Positions 42,701 to 51,725 of a DNA stretch of 64,000 bases are shown in pieces; position 1 is the stretch's first letter, and each line of letters starts with the position of its first letter. Under the pieces are notes generated by a model. That model had not been told where the DNA came from and searched no databases. It saw nothing but the letters and a program-made list of their open reading frames with translations. The DNA is taken from positions 26,880 to 90,879 of the forward strand of contig CAUYUJ010018619.1 in assembly GCA_963575745.1 (NCBI GenBank). Direction: 5' to 3'. This DNA is from Prorocentrum cordatum (Eukaryota > Sar > Dinophyceae > Prorocentrales > Prorocentraceae). Made by a program: the position numbers and the translations under genes.

Positions 42701-44457
42701 GCCTTCATCGCTTCTAACAACCGTGCGGGTAGAAGAGGAGGACACCGATGAGGCAGTACGAGAAACTCAACAATTCCGCAACACCAGAGGCTGACTGGAA
42801 CCCACGCCCTGGCCACGGGCTCGACACGACCTCCGATGCCGCTCGCCGTGACTCCCGGGACCGTTCCCTCCTTCACCAGAATGCGGAAGCCACGACGCTC
42901 GAAAGCCTCCTTCATCACCGAGAGATCATCCTTGCCGATAAGGGCCTGGCCGGCTGCTGTGTCGACTAACGCATGGTCCCCCATCTGTCGTAGGGATAGC
43001 TCTGACTGTTTCAGCTGACATGCCCTCAGCAGGCCGTTCCACTCGGATACGCTGATGAAGTTCTCAGACTCCGGCAACAGGTCGATGAAAAAGCTCTTGG
43101 GAGCGTCGGTCTTCTTGGTCTTCTCGGCGGCCATCCTGTCTGCTTTCGATCGAAAGGGGTTCTTGCAGGTCTCGGCCCAATGGCCTCGGCCCCCGCAGTT
43201 GGCACATCTCGTCTTTCTTTTGATGTCGGACATCATCACGCGGCGAAATCCAGGCTTTGTCGAACGTCTCCTGTCGAAAAAGTCCCGATCTACCCGTTTG
43301 GCCGCCTTCATCTTTCTGGCCTCCGCCCAGGTCCGGCGCTTCTCCTTGCCCAAGCGGTCCTCGATCACGGCGCCGAAGATCTGGAGTACCTCGTTCTCGC
43401 CCAGGTCTTGGTCCTCCAATGCTGCCAGAAAGCCCTCGGCGTCTTCCTCGGGAAGCTCGATTGAGTCATCTATGTCCGTCAGAAACACTTCTCGTTCTTC
43501 GTCTGGTTGTGAAGCCCATGGCTGCGGTGGGGGCGGTACTTGACTTGAGGATGAGGCCTCTTCAGAATCATTCACGAACGTCTTGACCGGTGCATGTGAG
43601 GTTGGAAGCACTGAGAAAGTCCCCTTCACGTCGAGTTTCAGAATGGCAGCACGTATCGAAGCGAAATCTGAGAGTCCTCCTGCAAGCGTACGCATATTTA
43701 TCTTGTTCTGCATGCTGAGACAGGCTCCCTCCTCGAGGTACCTCGCCTTGATTTCGTCGGGAAGAATCAGAGAGAACCGTTCTGCTTCGCCTATTTCTGC
43801 ATCTCGTCGCAAAACATACTCTGTCAGACTTTCTCCTTTCTTCAGCATGTAGTTGAAGAGAGCCGTATTCTGGGCTTGTCTCTCACGATCTCCAGGACGT
43901 TCGCCGCTGAGGAGGCCCAGGTGGCTAAGCAGCTTCTGGACTCCGTCTTCTTCATCTAACGATGCTCGAATAGTCCGAAATTTTGTCTGCAGATCCACAG
44001 GGAGTCCTTCTAGTATCCTGCTCGCCTGGGCTTCGGCCCTGAATCCCGTTCTTTTGGCCCACGCGAGAACATTATGTCTCCAGGTGTCAAGATTATCTAT
44101 TCCCAGCCACGGTGGAGGAGCGCCGAAATCACGATTCGGGGCAGACCAACTCCTGCTCCAAGAACTGTCTCCATGTTCGTCGTCCCAACCTCCTTTCCAC
44201 TTGCTCCAGGAGCCGTCGCCTCCCGTGTCGTCCCAACCTCCTTTCCAGCCCGGAGAACTCTGCCACCAATCCTTCTTGCTTGTCGGAACCCATACCCACG
44301 ATCCTGGAATACCTGCTGGTGGCGACTGTTCGTCTGGACCTGCTGGTGGCGACTGTTCGTCTGGAGCGTCGGTGGTGTTGCGCTCTGCGGGACTGCGTTG
44401 GCCGTCAAGTTCCTCGGTGCCTCGATCCTCTCCTGGCTCAATCAATATCTCGGGCAT
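39505..44457 (-). CDS. Copia gag-protease with methyltransferase-like domain
   Basis: I start at the ATG at 44457, the first after the LTR and primer site; the frame is also open through the LTR from 44634. Residues about 100-320 form an alpha-helical Gag (DTWRHNVLAWAKRTGF). A CCHC zinc knuckle lies at 418-431 (CANCGGRGHWAETC). A retroviral-type protease motif follows, VDTAAG with Asp499. From about 42500 to 41345 this frame becomes Ser/Gly/Arg-rich and the protein-like reading moves to another frame. It resumes at about 41340 and includes at residues about 1340-1530 a domain with LLEVF, MSPVCRAFS (Cys1404), LEHPQSASSW, DQCQYG and KKPTRLL, resembling cytosine DNA methyltransferases. The stop is at 39505-39507, inside the pol overlap. 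Confidence 0.88.
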   Translation of the reverse strand: MPEILIEPGEDRGTEELDGQRSPAERNTTDAPDEQSPPAGPDEQSPPAGIPGSWVWVPTSKKDWWQSSPGWKGGWDDTGGDGSWSKWKGGWDDEHGDSSWSRSWSAPNRDFGAPPPWLGIDNLDTWRHNVLAWAKRTGFRAEAQASRILEGLPVDLQTKFRTIRASLDEEDGVQKLLSHLGLLSGERPGDRERQAQNTALFNYMLKKGESLTEYVLRRDAEIGEAERFSLILPDEIKARYLEEGACLSMQNKINMRTLAGGLSDFASIRAAILKLDVKGTFSVLPTSHAPVKTFVNDSEEASSSSQVPPPPQPWASQPDEEREVFLTDIDDSIELPEEDAEGFLAALEDQDLGENEVLQIFGAVIEDRLGKEKRRTWAEARKMKAAKRVDRDFFDRRRSTKPGFRRVMMSDIKRKTRCANCGGRGHWAETCKNPFRSKADRMAAEKTKKTDAPKSFFIDLLPESENFISVSEWNGLLRACQLKQSELSLRQMGDHALVDTAAGQALIGKDDLSVMKEAFERRGFRILVKEGTVPGVTASGIGGRVEPVARAWVPVSLWCCGIVEFLVLPHRCPPLLPARLLEAMKAVIDLGNDEMILGDFEKVRRPLARHTAGHRSVGLIHCDPEDFQIADEIYQRMPEDVRQDMREGWAVGSDSRLAPSQSLSFGVGSVFGLRGTAVQGSGSTSGGVLARSSDSRIGSTRVRDGEEKSFAEGLGSEAQEEGSSAARFYPRGCGVQRLGGDPGGAAGDQSRRGGHGRSGPGGVQSRDLATHASSDALEAVCSSAPSHRVDLPQDPRGGDDVATSSGDEVRLPGDLPASTVGRRRREERDKCILALPDVQDAPLIARQDPSGESCCTGQEVREGGEARGRPEDEAGVQGDGRGLLGPSRGSLVGRTCSSRSSPPESSGSSSEVICGQRVDRYDFGAGAFACSTARRLSGAVADSVRDPTDACRSTAGSPQVQTTDFSEGPPGAEDEGASRPDARHGRTAVVSAGEPGRTPSSSRTGAADGPGHHEDCDGNQGSRRNAAGARRGGLPEALRTCFPLEAWPELGQKKEIRKLGSATEAQTLILRDLEDQSNRDRLAFRIPSAPGAGRGIWGRIAGRQADLNQVAKDLGWKPTVLGTDDKSAFFVGVALARVGGKPPRDLTPSGMHRVQVRASRAILYDSMWRHVSYSVLSEIVANKPVSDLTVTLWSSKPLLSRLEVEGEEGRRRGGQPEKYEEEAVGLADLSGDYHEKTFKSSEGLRGLCARGLRATSLDATSPPSLSTPPSTGTKGQLGRYYAVEVDSFISLGMADPLEELEVRSVPRNVRQSASELLEGSRVPRRQSSRRKVILEAERNRGGTVLLEVFSPQRVSTTMIRRGYRVSPAVDLLTGWDLDSPSGINQLWDLIKKDQPQCIIMSPVCRAFSVAFASNWSRMDEGERNEVERRGIAFLHLCCEVALHQISLGRDFMLEHPQSASSWDLECVRIVASSPGVVSTVLDQCQYGLSVSPGTLSKKPTRLLASRGVLLRQCSKRCEGGHEHLPLEGSGRTRKAEKYPSALVTAMANGIESALWEREANVGGVESSYPVEGGGLEADESQVHGGAGAPGSDDEETTTRPKQASGVRHPGPEVARGRPGTPARNPSIACVLGSPHVGRFCVDSSSCRGSG
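39870..40430 (-). other. Cytosine-methyltransferase-like domain in the copia polyprotein
   Basis: The element-strand reading shows LLEVFSPQ (like the cofactor-binding motif I start), DLLTGWDL, PQCIIMSPVCRAFS (like motif IV, with Pro-Val-Cys instead of Pro-Pro-Cys), FMLEHPQSASSWDLE (at the place of the motif VI Glu) and a C-terminal DQCQYG, KKPTRLL and HEHLPLEG. Cytosine methyltransferases have been reported in dinoflagellate retrotransposons. Whether this one binds S-adenosylmethionine or methylates DNA is not shown; it is about 190 residues and lacks an obvious motif IX-X. Confidence 0.6.
41343..42500 (-). CDS. Frame-switched central segment of the copia polyprotein
   Basis: A 385-codon open frame in the +1 frame relative to gag. 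It reads like real protein: NDWEEIPEELQGINLAEEDM, a Cys/His cluster CPHPPW ... HCRMCKTRLSLR resembling a zinc site, a Lys-rich helix, and a helical end ALLDQMHAMAEQLSSVQENL. Over the same bases the gag frame stays open but is low-complexity. This suggests two compensating frame changes near 42500 and 41345, by mutation or by programmed shifts. It contains the link between protease and the methyltransferase-like part. Confidence 0.65.
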   Translation of the reverse strand: MTVDWPRLSLSPSVLGVCSGSGEQRSKDQGRPPEAFWLEAQIAGLVPLVSVMVKKSLSLKASAPKPRRRAAAQLGFIHEDVEFNDWEEIPEELQGINLAEEDMGDQDREEFNLGIWPLTPVLMRWRRCALRLLHIASICLRIHGVATMWPQAVEMKFDCQETCPHPPWAVEEGRNATSVYSHCRMCKTRLSLRDKTPQVKAAAQAKKYAKGAKREAGLKMKQECKEMVEGYSGPPGDPWLAEPVPHDPPRPRAPGARPKSSAASGSIDMTLEQARLLVQQRGGSLGPSQIPYGIPPTLVEAPPAALKSRPPISQRDLQEQKMKALLDQMHAMAEQLSSVQENLVALPAAAAPAPLTDRDIMKIAMAIRAADGMQQAHDEEGSPRL

Positions 44458-44472
44458 TGCTCCGCTTACCAC
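44455..44472 (-). promoter_or_regulatory. Putative primer-binding site next to the 5' LTR
   Basis: On the element strand the LTR end is followed by one G and then TGGTAAGCGGAGC. A PBS starting TGG one base inside the 5' LTR is typical, and the sequence is close to the copia PBS TGGTATCAGAGC that pairs with initiator tRNA-Met. The gag ATG follows directly at 44457. Confidence 0.55.
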
Positions 44473-44659
44473 TGTCACAGACCGTAGGACGAATGGCGCT
44501 GGGGGCCCAAAGATAACGATGAGGAGAGGGGCACTTTCTGATACCAAGGAACGGCGACCAACAGCATGCTTGCTCGCGCAAAGCCTAACGGCTACGGAGA
44601 CGATACATAGAGACGAGAGGGAACACACACACAAGGCCCACTAGGGCCTACGGGAAACA
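44473..44659 (-). repeat. 5' LTR of the copia element (187 bp)
   Basis: Differs from the 3' LTR only by two AC units. It should hold the promoter for the element, but no core-promoter motif stands out; a (TG)n run lies near its left end on the element strand. Confidence 0.95.
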
Positions 44660-45640
44660 GCGCGTTTCGGGAATCCTGGAGTATCTGGCGGCCCCTGCTG
44701 ATGCAGCTCGTGTGGAGCATGGGACGACCCTGGAAATTCTGGAGAACGTGTCGTTGCCATAACCGCTTGCTCGTCCGAGTAGGTCAATGCTGCCGTCGTC
44801 GTCGTCGTCGTCGCCCACGAGAGGAGCCCAGACGTGCCGCGGCGGACGTCCGCCACCGCGCCCCGTCGTCCACGGGCACCGCGGGCTCCCACGGAGGAGG
44901 ATGGAGGGCGGAGAGGAGGGGAGGGGAGAGGGGGGGAGGGAGGAGAGGAGGGGAGAGGGAGGGAAAGGGGGGGGGGGGAGGGAGGAGGAGTGAGGAGGGA
45001 GGAGGAGGGAGGAGGAGAAGGAGGAGGAGAGGAGGAGGAGGAGGAGGAGGAGGAGGAGGAGGAGGAGGAGGAGGAGGAGGAGGAGGAGGAGGAGGAGGAG
45101 GAGGGGGGAAAGGAGGGGTGGAGAGAAAGCCCTGAGCAGGCGGAGCTCCGCGATCGGCGCTCCCGGATCGGCGCCTCGAACCCTCTGCCTGGCGCGCGGA
45201 GCGCGGGGCGGCGCCGGAGGCGCTCCGCCAGGGGGGCCCAGCGCCGATCCTCCTCCTCCTCCTCCTCCTCCTCCTGCGCACGCAGTAAGCGCTCATGGGA
45301 TCCGACCCGTTTCCGCACATGGGTAGCCAGGCCCGCCCCCACAGGCCCCCTTGCCCAAGGGGGGCCAGGCGGTACACGTCTTGAGCCGCACTCCCGAAGG
45401 AGCCGACCCCCCTGGTCACCTCCTCCTCCAGGGGGGCCCAGCGCCGATCCAAGAAGTCCGCGCGGAGCTCGAACAGTTTATCAAGGGCTCCCAACTTCGC
45501 GAGATCGCGCTGCGCGATAGCGCGAAGTGCGAATAACTTCGCGCCATCGCGCCGCCTCCCAGGGGAGAAGAGGAGGATGAGGAGGAATCGGAGCCGAACC
45601 GCGAAGCGCGAAGCGCGAATAACTTCGCGCCCTCGAGGGC
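44660..45640. repeat. GC-rich flank with (GGA)n and short duplications
   Basis: A GGA/GGGA-rich stretch covers about 44895-45120. The phrase CAGGGGGGCCCAGCGCCGAT occurs at about 45229 and 45431. A GCGAATAACTTCGCGCC palindrome-like motif occurs at about 45528 and 45616. Long frames on both strands (Arg/Glu-rich or Ser/Pro-rich) are not credible genes. Confidence 0.6.
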
Positions 45641-46029
45641 GCCCTTGTTTATGCTCATGCAGCTGTTTGTCTTCGAGGGGGGGAGGGGGCCACGGCGGAG
45701 GAGGACGGATTGGGCCGGCGGTCGTCGCCGAAGGTCTCACGATGGGGGCAGCAGGTGGTCTGACCCTGCCGGGCTCCGGCCGCACGGCGGCCACCCTGCT
45801 GGAGGCCGGCTCGGCACTATGCAGTCGCCGCACGGGGGTACCCGCGGCAGCTGAACGCTCGACGGGAGGAAGGATATACGGGGCGGTTGGCATGATGAGG
45901 AGAAGCAGCTCAGCGAGGCTGGAAACCTGGAGGCCGAGCAGGCAGAGAGTGGGATGTGAAGGGGCAGGGAATGTCATGATACGAGAAGGTGTAAGCAGAG
46001 AGCATGGCGACAGACAGGTCAGACTCCGA
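45641..46029. other. No gene recognised
   Basis: Ordinary GC-rich DNA with overlapping unassigned frames on both strands. Confidence 0.4.
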
Positions 46030-46428
46030 CTATATGTATAGAAGGCAGATCGGAGGTTGCTCAAGGTATCCCTGGCCCGATGTGTCCTCGGCTTCTCGCT
46101 CCGATTTGGAGTCCCTGTGGCCCTCGGGGCCTCGTGAGGGGTGCTCTGAACGCCTCAGGGCCTCCTTGGAAATTTGGGGGACACCTTGGGCTAGGGACTC
46201 CTCTGGCAACATCCGAGCAAAGGACAGCGCTCTGGCCACTACGGATTGAAAAGCCAACGGCTTGTTCCTGAGTGCGGCTGCACTGAATTGTCCGTGGCCC
46301 ACACGGCCTGCAAGAGTCTGATCTGAAGTAAGCACAGCACTGCTAAGAGGCGTGCACGGAGGCAAAGAAGCCAGCCTTACAAAGCAACTGAAACAAGCGC
46401 ACCCTGCATCAGCAACCCGCACGGTCAA
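46030..46428 (-). CDS. Unrecognised open frame, 132 codons
   Basis: Begins at ATG 46428 and ends near 46030. Composition is balanced (Cys-rich start, then QTLAGRVGHGQFSAAALRN, ARALSFARMLPEESLAQG, and a charged tail). No family is recognised and no signal peptide or membrane segment is evident. GC is lower than in the flanks, which slightly favours a real or decayed exon. There is no neighbouring gene to give context. Confidence 0.25.
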   Translation of the reverse strand: MTVRVADAGCACFSCFVRLASLPPCTPLSSAVLTSDQTLAGRVGHGQFSAAALRNKPLAFQSVVARALSFARMLPEESLAQGVPQISKEALRRSEHPSRGPEGHRDSKSEREAEDTSGQGYLEQPPICLLYI

Positions 46429-47313
46429 CGTCTGAGCGCGGCGCAGGAAATAAGATTTTGATCATCGCTCTTAAAGTACCGTGGAGGCCAGTCCACAAGA
46501 AACCTTCCACAAGAAATCCACCCCTGAGATCCCAGGACGTCCATTGACTTTTGGTGTGGGAACGTCACGCTTTCCATTGCAAAACCATCGAAACCTAAGA
46601 AACCCAGGATACCCTGGAGGCAAGCATGGTGTTTCTTGGCATGGGCCCCCACTGTAGTGAAGGAGGAGGCAGACGGTGCCGCATGCGCCCGCAGGACGCC
46701 GTGCCGCCAGGCAGCGACTTGTGGCTCGCGCAGAGCGAATAAAAAGTTCGAAAGATCGGGGAAGCTCGGCGGAGGCGTAGAGGGTGGACAGCCCATGGGT
46801 GGGGCGCGAACTGATGCGGCGGGATAAATGGGGGGGAAGAAGAAAGGTGCCCACTTCGGTCCCTCGAGGCCCCCCCTTGGGGTCCCACCCCTCTGGGGGA
46901 CCCGTCCCTTTCTGCGGCCTTCGCTGCCGGGGAGGCCAAAAGGTTCCGATATCGCTACTCCCCGGACCTCTCCCAGGGTGCGTTCTGGCATGAGTTTCGA
47001 GGCGAATCCAGCGGTGGCCACGAGGGCTTCCCTGGAGGCCCAAAAGAAAAAAGGAAACCGAGGCAAGGAAAGAGGTAATTATGGGTACCTTTTCCTCGTC
47101 TGAGCTGCCCCCCCCCGTTTGTCGCCCTCCCACTGCGCGTCCCCCGAATGGGCGGGCACTGCACGAACCCGCCCGGGAGCCTCGACGAGGAGGTGGGCGG
47201 TGGGAGCCCCCAGAAGCACGCACGACGGGCTCCGACCAGCTTCGAGCTCACCCCCTATCCCTGAGATCGACGAACCCAAAGGCGGCGACGTCGCTGTGGA
47301 CGCAACAAACCGC
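46429..47313. other. No gene recognised; one dispersed motif
   Basis: The segment CTACTCCCCGGACCTCTCCC at about 46954 resembles those near 6146 and 6411. Overlapping frames on both strands carry no motif I know. Confidence 0.45.
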
Positions 47314-47406
47314 GTGGCCCTTACCCCCCTGGGGGAACCCATCGCGTCGACGATCTCTCGAGAGGGGTGTCGAAATCGATGGGTCCCCCAGGGGGGTAAG
47401 GACCAC
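47314..47406. repeat. 31-bp inverted repeat (hairpin-forming)
   Basis: Left arm GTGGCCCTTACCCCCCTGGG... (47314-47344) and right arm (47377-47406, complement GTGGTCCTTACCCCCCTGGG...) pair with one mismatch and one indel around a loop of about 32 bases. Coding is not indicated. Confidence 0.85.
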
Positions 47407-47473
47407 AGTTCCCCCAGTTGTGGCTGGCCTGACAAACGCCCATCCACAGACCGACGGTGCCGCCCCTGGAATC

Positions 47474-47582
47474 CCATTTCAATGTTGCGTTCACGGCCAG
47501 TGTCGGGGCGCAAGCATCGGCTTAAAGAAAACTCCCACAACTCCACCGCCAAGGCAGCCCCGTTTTCAACATTGAAATTGGG
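47474..47582. repeat. Small inverted repeat CCCATTTCAATGTTG
   Basis: CCCATTTCAATGTTG at 47475 pairs with CAACATTGAAATTGGG at about 47567. It may be the pair of ends of a further small element or a chance repeat. Confidence 0.5.
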
Positions 47583-47875
47583 GGACACGGGGGTTCTGAA
47601 CACAGCCGCGCTGTCCACTGTGCCTGGTGGACGTTTTTTACGTCAACGGCGGCAGCATGAGGGATATGCGCCCTCAGAAAATCGAGGGAACTGGTCTGCG
47701 TCGAGATGAGATAGTACCCATCTTGGGGATAGGAGTAGGTTCCAGGCAGGTAAGGTTCGTGTCGCGACGACCCCAGCGTCGGTTCCTGCCACCGCGTGGA
47801 TCCTTCAACCTTGAACGCGAGGCGGCTTTCCGATCGCCAGACCGTTCCATCTTTGTCGCCTTCGGGCCACAGGTA
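47583..47875. other. No gene recognised
   Basis: Ordinary DNA leading to MITE-A copy 3, without motifs. Confidence 0.4.
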
Positions 47876-48053
47876 CTCCAGATTTCGTAATAAAGGGAGG
47901 GGGGTCTCATTTCGGGGGGGGTCTCTTCCAGGCTATCTTGGAGGGCCTGGGGGGTCTGGGGACTATGTTTTGGAGGGTTCTCCCACGGGGGAGGTCTGAA
48001 ATGGCTTGTCCTGGAGGGTCCAGACCCCCTCCCTTTTATTACGAGATCTGGAG
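47876..48053. mobile_element. MITE-A, copy 3 (178 bp, TA-flanked)
   Basis: Ends CTCCAGATTTCGTAATAAA and, on the other strand, CTCCAGATCTCGTAATAAAA, with TA at 47874-47875 and 48054-48055. It stands alone here, without the 350-bp segment found next to copies 1 and 2, so MITE-A is an independent unit. Confidence 0.85.
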
Positions 48054-48199
48054 TAAAAACATGACGCAGGAAGGCGGATACGGTCGGCTCCAGGTCCTCC
48101 AGAGAGAGAAGAAAGCTAAGCGCGCAGCATGGAAGCACATCGAGTCTTGCAGTGGGAAGGCGCTTGGAAGCAGATTGGGACCTGGGAGGCCAAAAACGC

Positions 48200-48465
48200 A
48201 CGAGGAAGGGGAGGAAGAGGAGGAGGAGGAGGAGGAGGAGGAGGAGGAGGAGAGGAGGAGGAGGGGGGAGGAGGGGGAGGAGGAGGAGGGGAAGGCGACG
48301 CGAGGCGATGCTCCCCCCTCCACCCAGGGCCTGGCCCCCTCCGCCGGCCGCTGGGAGAGGGGCGCGCCGCCGCGGTCGGCACCCCCAGCCCTCCTCCTCC
48401 TCCTCCTCCTCCTCCTCCTCCTCCTCCTCCTCTCCTCCTCCTCCTCCTCCTCCTCCCCTGCCCCC
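48200..48465 (+). repeat. (GGA)n and (CTC)n arrays
   Basis: GGA triplets at about 48205-48292 and CTC triplets at about 48390-48460 face each other across 95 bp of GC-rich DNA. They are reverse complements and could pair. Confidence 0.9.
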
Positions 48466-48680
48466 CGCGGTGTGCCCCGGCCCCGGGCACTCCGTCCGAG
48501 AGCATGCCCAGAGGGCCCGCGGAGATCCCCTCGAGCGCAGGCCAAGGCCGGGCTGGCGGCGGCGCTGCTGCACGGCGGTGTCGGGAGCCCAAAAGGTTGA
48601 AGGGGAACTGGGACGCACAAATAAATGCACACAAATAAAAACATCCCCCATATTTTCTCATATTTTCTGGGTTTTTGTCT

Positions 48681-48760
48681 CCCCCCCCCCACTTCCCATA
48701 TTTTTCCACATTTTCTTGGGAATCGACGTTTAATTGTGTCTGTGTGTTTTTCCCCCTCCT
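48681..48760 (+). repeat. Dispersed repeat, copy 2
   Basis: Partner of 1-80. A weaker related phrase (CATATTTTCTCATATTTTC) lies just upstream at about 48648. Confidence 0.75.
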
Positions 48761-50269
48761 GAAAGGTAGAGGGGAGCACGAGCCACGCTCTCCCGCACGG
48801 CCGGAGCGCGAATGGAGCGAGCGAGCACGACGAAGCGGATGGCAAGGAAGCGCGAGCCACGCGTTCCCACACTACCGAAACCTACATCGCCGTTACCGAC
48901 ATCACCGTTAGCCCGTCTACGGAGGCCATCCGATCCGCCGGGTCACACCCTTCGGTGGCAACTCATGGGAGGCTCCCATACCATCTTGTTCGCTCTTGCG
49001 GATCGATGCGAATCGACGCTAATCGACGCAAAATCCTCGCCAATCGACTCTAATCGACGCTAAATCGGCGCTATCTCATCCATTATTAAACGCTGATCGA
49101 TGCCAGACCAGTCTACAGACGGAATTAAAAAGGTGCACGAGGGTCCCATGATTTGCGACCACAGCAACCCCCATGGAGGTCCCAGGCTCGAGTTCTGTGC
49201 GCGGGCGGGCGCTGCTGGAGGGAGACATGCCGAGGACCGTGACGCAGACTGAGCGCGGAAACGTCGGTGTCGCATCTTGGTCACCGCCCGTCTTGGTCGT
49301 CGTCAAGCCAAGGGCCATCCACGCGAATCGGCGACAACCGGCATGGGTCATGACTAAGATCGGCGTCGGCAACATCCCGCGACATGTTGGTCATGGTCAC
49401 CGTGCTTCCTTTCTTGATCTTTGCCGAAGCTACTCCCGAGCACTCCCCCACCTAAGAATCCTGTCCACGTTTCTCAGGTCTGATCTTCATCGAGGACCAG
49501 GGGCAAACAGTATGATAATATTATGTACCTGATTGAAAGAATTCCTGATCGAAGCCATCCCAGATCGAAGACTGCGGTGACCAGCCACGCTGACCCCGTT
49601 CAGTAAGTGTGTGAGCGTCGGCGACCACTCGTGACTATCACGGCTCCGAAGAGCCCTTGACCTCAGGCCGGCGGGACGAATAGTTCGGAAGCCAAGACCA
49701 AGCACTGGACCACCCTCCTCTCTGCCCAGGAGGGCAATTCTCACAGCAGGGTGGGCATCCAGAAGATGCTTTGCAGGCGCACTTGAAACACCGCAGGTGC
49801 CACTGCGTGGAAGATCCCCTGCGCCGAGGCTCGGGCCCTGGGGACACGCACCTGTCGGACCGAAGATCACGAGGACGACGACGAGGACCGGGGGCGGACG
49901 GCGAGGAGGAGCAGGAGAAGCAGGAGGGGGGAGGGAAGAGGAGGAGAAGGAGGAGGAGACGATCGGAAAATAGTCATCCTGACGTCGGGGCCAGTCGCGA
50001 TGCACGCTCAGTTCGTACTGGGGGCGCGGGACTCCTCCTCGATCTCAACGCTCCTCCTGATCCTCCTCACGCGATACGCAATGTCCCAGGCAGGCCCTGC
50101 CCAAAGTAATTCGTTCAATGGGATACCTTGGAAAGTCAAGCACTCCCTGGCGGAGCAGCAGCAGCAGCACCCCCAGCCAAGATCCGGCACCGTGGCGCTG
50201 GCACCGAGGGGAGTGCCCTCGGGGCCCCGAAAGTCCTGACTACGGAATGTGGAAGGCACCAGTCGGCTG
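48761..50269. other. No gene recognised; AATCGACGC array at 49000-49075
   Basis: About 49003-49075 contains AATCGACGCT-type words at about 10-bp spacing. The rest is ordinary DNA with scattered short frames and a GGA-rich patch near 49895-49965. Nothing resembles a known protein or RNA gene. Confidence 0.5.
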
Positions 50270-50440
50270 CACGTAAGAGTGACCCTGGGCAAGAGTGACC
50301 TTTGGTGCGCGGCTTTTTGGGGAGCGCGAGGAGGCCAAACACAAGCGCGCAAGACGCTACTATCGCACCGAGCGCGGCGATCGGAGGACCCCAGTGAGCG
50401 CGCACCAAAGGTCACTCCGGCGAAGGGTCACTCTTACGTG
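50270..50440. mobile_element. Candidate TIR element (171 bp)
   Basis: The left arm CACGTAAGAGTGACCCTGGG continues to AGAGTGACCTTTGGTGCGCG. The right arm, read on the other strand, starts CACGTAAGAGTGACCCTTCG and continues to GAGTGACCTTTGGTGCGCG. The arms are about 43 bp and nearly identical outside a short central difference. The interior lacks coding signal. It fits a MITE, but only one copy was seen and no target duplication is clear. Confidence 0.65.
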
Positions 50441-50679
50441 TAGTCGAACCAGGCCCCCACCTCATGAAAAGCCCAGACCCTCTCGGGCGCCTTTTGAGCT
50501 TGCCGCCAGGACTCCTCCCGGAGGCCTCGGGAGCACGGCTCGGAACTCTGACTTCCCAGCATGGCCCAAGAGGGCAAAGGGGCTCGCCTTGGAGTCCAAT
50601 CAGGGGTCTCATGGCGTAGTTTGGTGGGCCTAGGGGGCCGGCCCAAGTGGCCAAAGTCATTGAAATCGTCTTGGCGGAG

Positions 50680-51725
50680 AGCCCAACCACATGCATTTGT
50701 GAGTCACGAGACTGTGAGAATCCTCTTCGGTGGAGTCCGTTATGGGGCCACGAAACGTGTCACGGGTGTGTCGAAACAGGCCTGGGGCCATCATGCGAAC
50801 GCGGCCACTGGGGCCTTCAGTGGAGCTCCCTGTGGGGCCACGAAGCGTGTGACTGGTGCGCCAGATCGGTGCGGGGGCATGGGGCCACGACACGTGTGAG
50901 GGGTGCGACGAAGTTGGTGCGGGGCCGCCATGCAAACGCAGCCACTGGGGCCCTCGGTGGAGCCCCCGTGGGGCCACGAAACGTGTGAGGGGTGTGCCGA
51001 AACGGGCGCGGGGCCGCCAGGCGCACGCAGCCACTGGGGCCTTCGGTGGACCCCCCCCCGTGCGGCCACAAAACGTGTGAGGGGTGTGTCGAAATCAGCG
51101 CGGGGCCGCCAAGCCAACGCAACCCCTGGTGCCTTCGGTGGTGCTTCCTTGGGTCCACGAGACGTGTGCGGGGTGTGGCGAATCGGGTCGGGGCCTCCAT
51201 GCGAACGCAGCCACTGGGGCCGTCGGAGGTGCTCCCTATGGGGGGGCCACGAAGCGTGTGAGGGGCGTGCTGGATCGGGCGCGGGGTCGCCATCCGAACG
51301 CAGCCACTGGGACCTTGGGAGGTGCCCCCTTATGGGGCCACGAGAGGTGTCAAGGGTGTGCCGGTTCGGTGTGGAGCCGCCATGCCAACGCAGCCACTGG
51401 GGCGTCCAGTGGAGCCTCCGAGGGGGCCACGTAACGCGAGGGGTGTGTCGAATCGGTGCGGGGGCGCCATGCGAACGCAGCCGCTGGGGCCTTCGGTGGA
51501 CCCCCCATGGGGCCACGAAACGTGCGAGAGGTGTGCCGATATGAGCGCGGGGCCGCCATGCAAACGCAGCCACTGGGGCCTTCTGCGGAGCTCCCTATGG
51601 AGCCACGATACGCGTGGGGGGTGCACCAAGACGGGCGCGGGACTGCCATGCGAACACAACCACTGGGGCTTTCGGTGGAGCTCCCGATGGGCCACGAAAC
51701 GTGCGACCGGTGTGCAAAAATGGAC
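50680..51725 (+). repeat. 90-bp minisatellite, locus 3 (about 11 copies)
   Basis: Same unit as 17146-18725, with CACGAAACGTGTGAGGGGTG, GCGGGGCCGCCATGCGAACG and CAGCCACTGGGGCCTTCGG. Spacing is close to 90 bp with small indels. The left flank GAGCCCAACCACATGCAT (about 50678) matches ACCCAACCATATGCA at about 17138. Long open frames exist on both strands because of the period. Confidence 0.9.

Larger units (their letters stand above)
35405..44659 (-). mobile_element. Ty1/copia-type LTR retrotransposon, 9.25 kb
   Basis: The element lies on the minus strand between direct repeats at 35405-35595 and 44473-44659. Domain order from its 5' end is Gag with zinc knuckle, protease, a central region, a cytosine-methyltransferase-like domain, integrase, reverse transcriptase and RNase H. 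Integrase before polymerase is the copia order. Terminal TG...CA is present and GCGC flanks both ends (35401-35404 and 44660-44663), a possible 4-bp target duplication, though weak in GC-rich DNA. The two LTRs differ only by (CA)2, so the insertion is young. The body is open except for the frame changes described under the coding entries. Confidence 0.95.

Noticed and set aside
44784-46064. 426-codon minus frame over (GGA)n and GC-rich DNA
   Set aside because: Poly-Pro from the triplet repeat joins unrelated parts; no domain.
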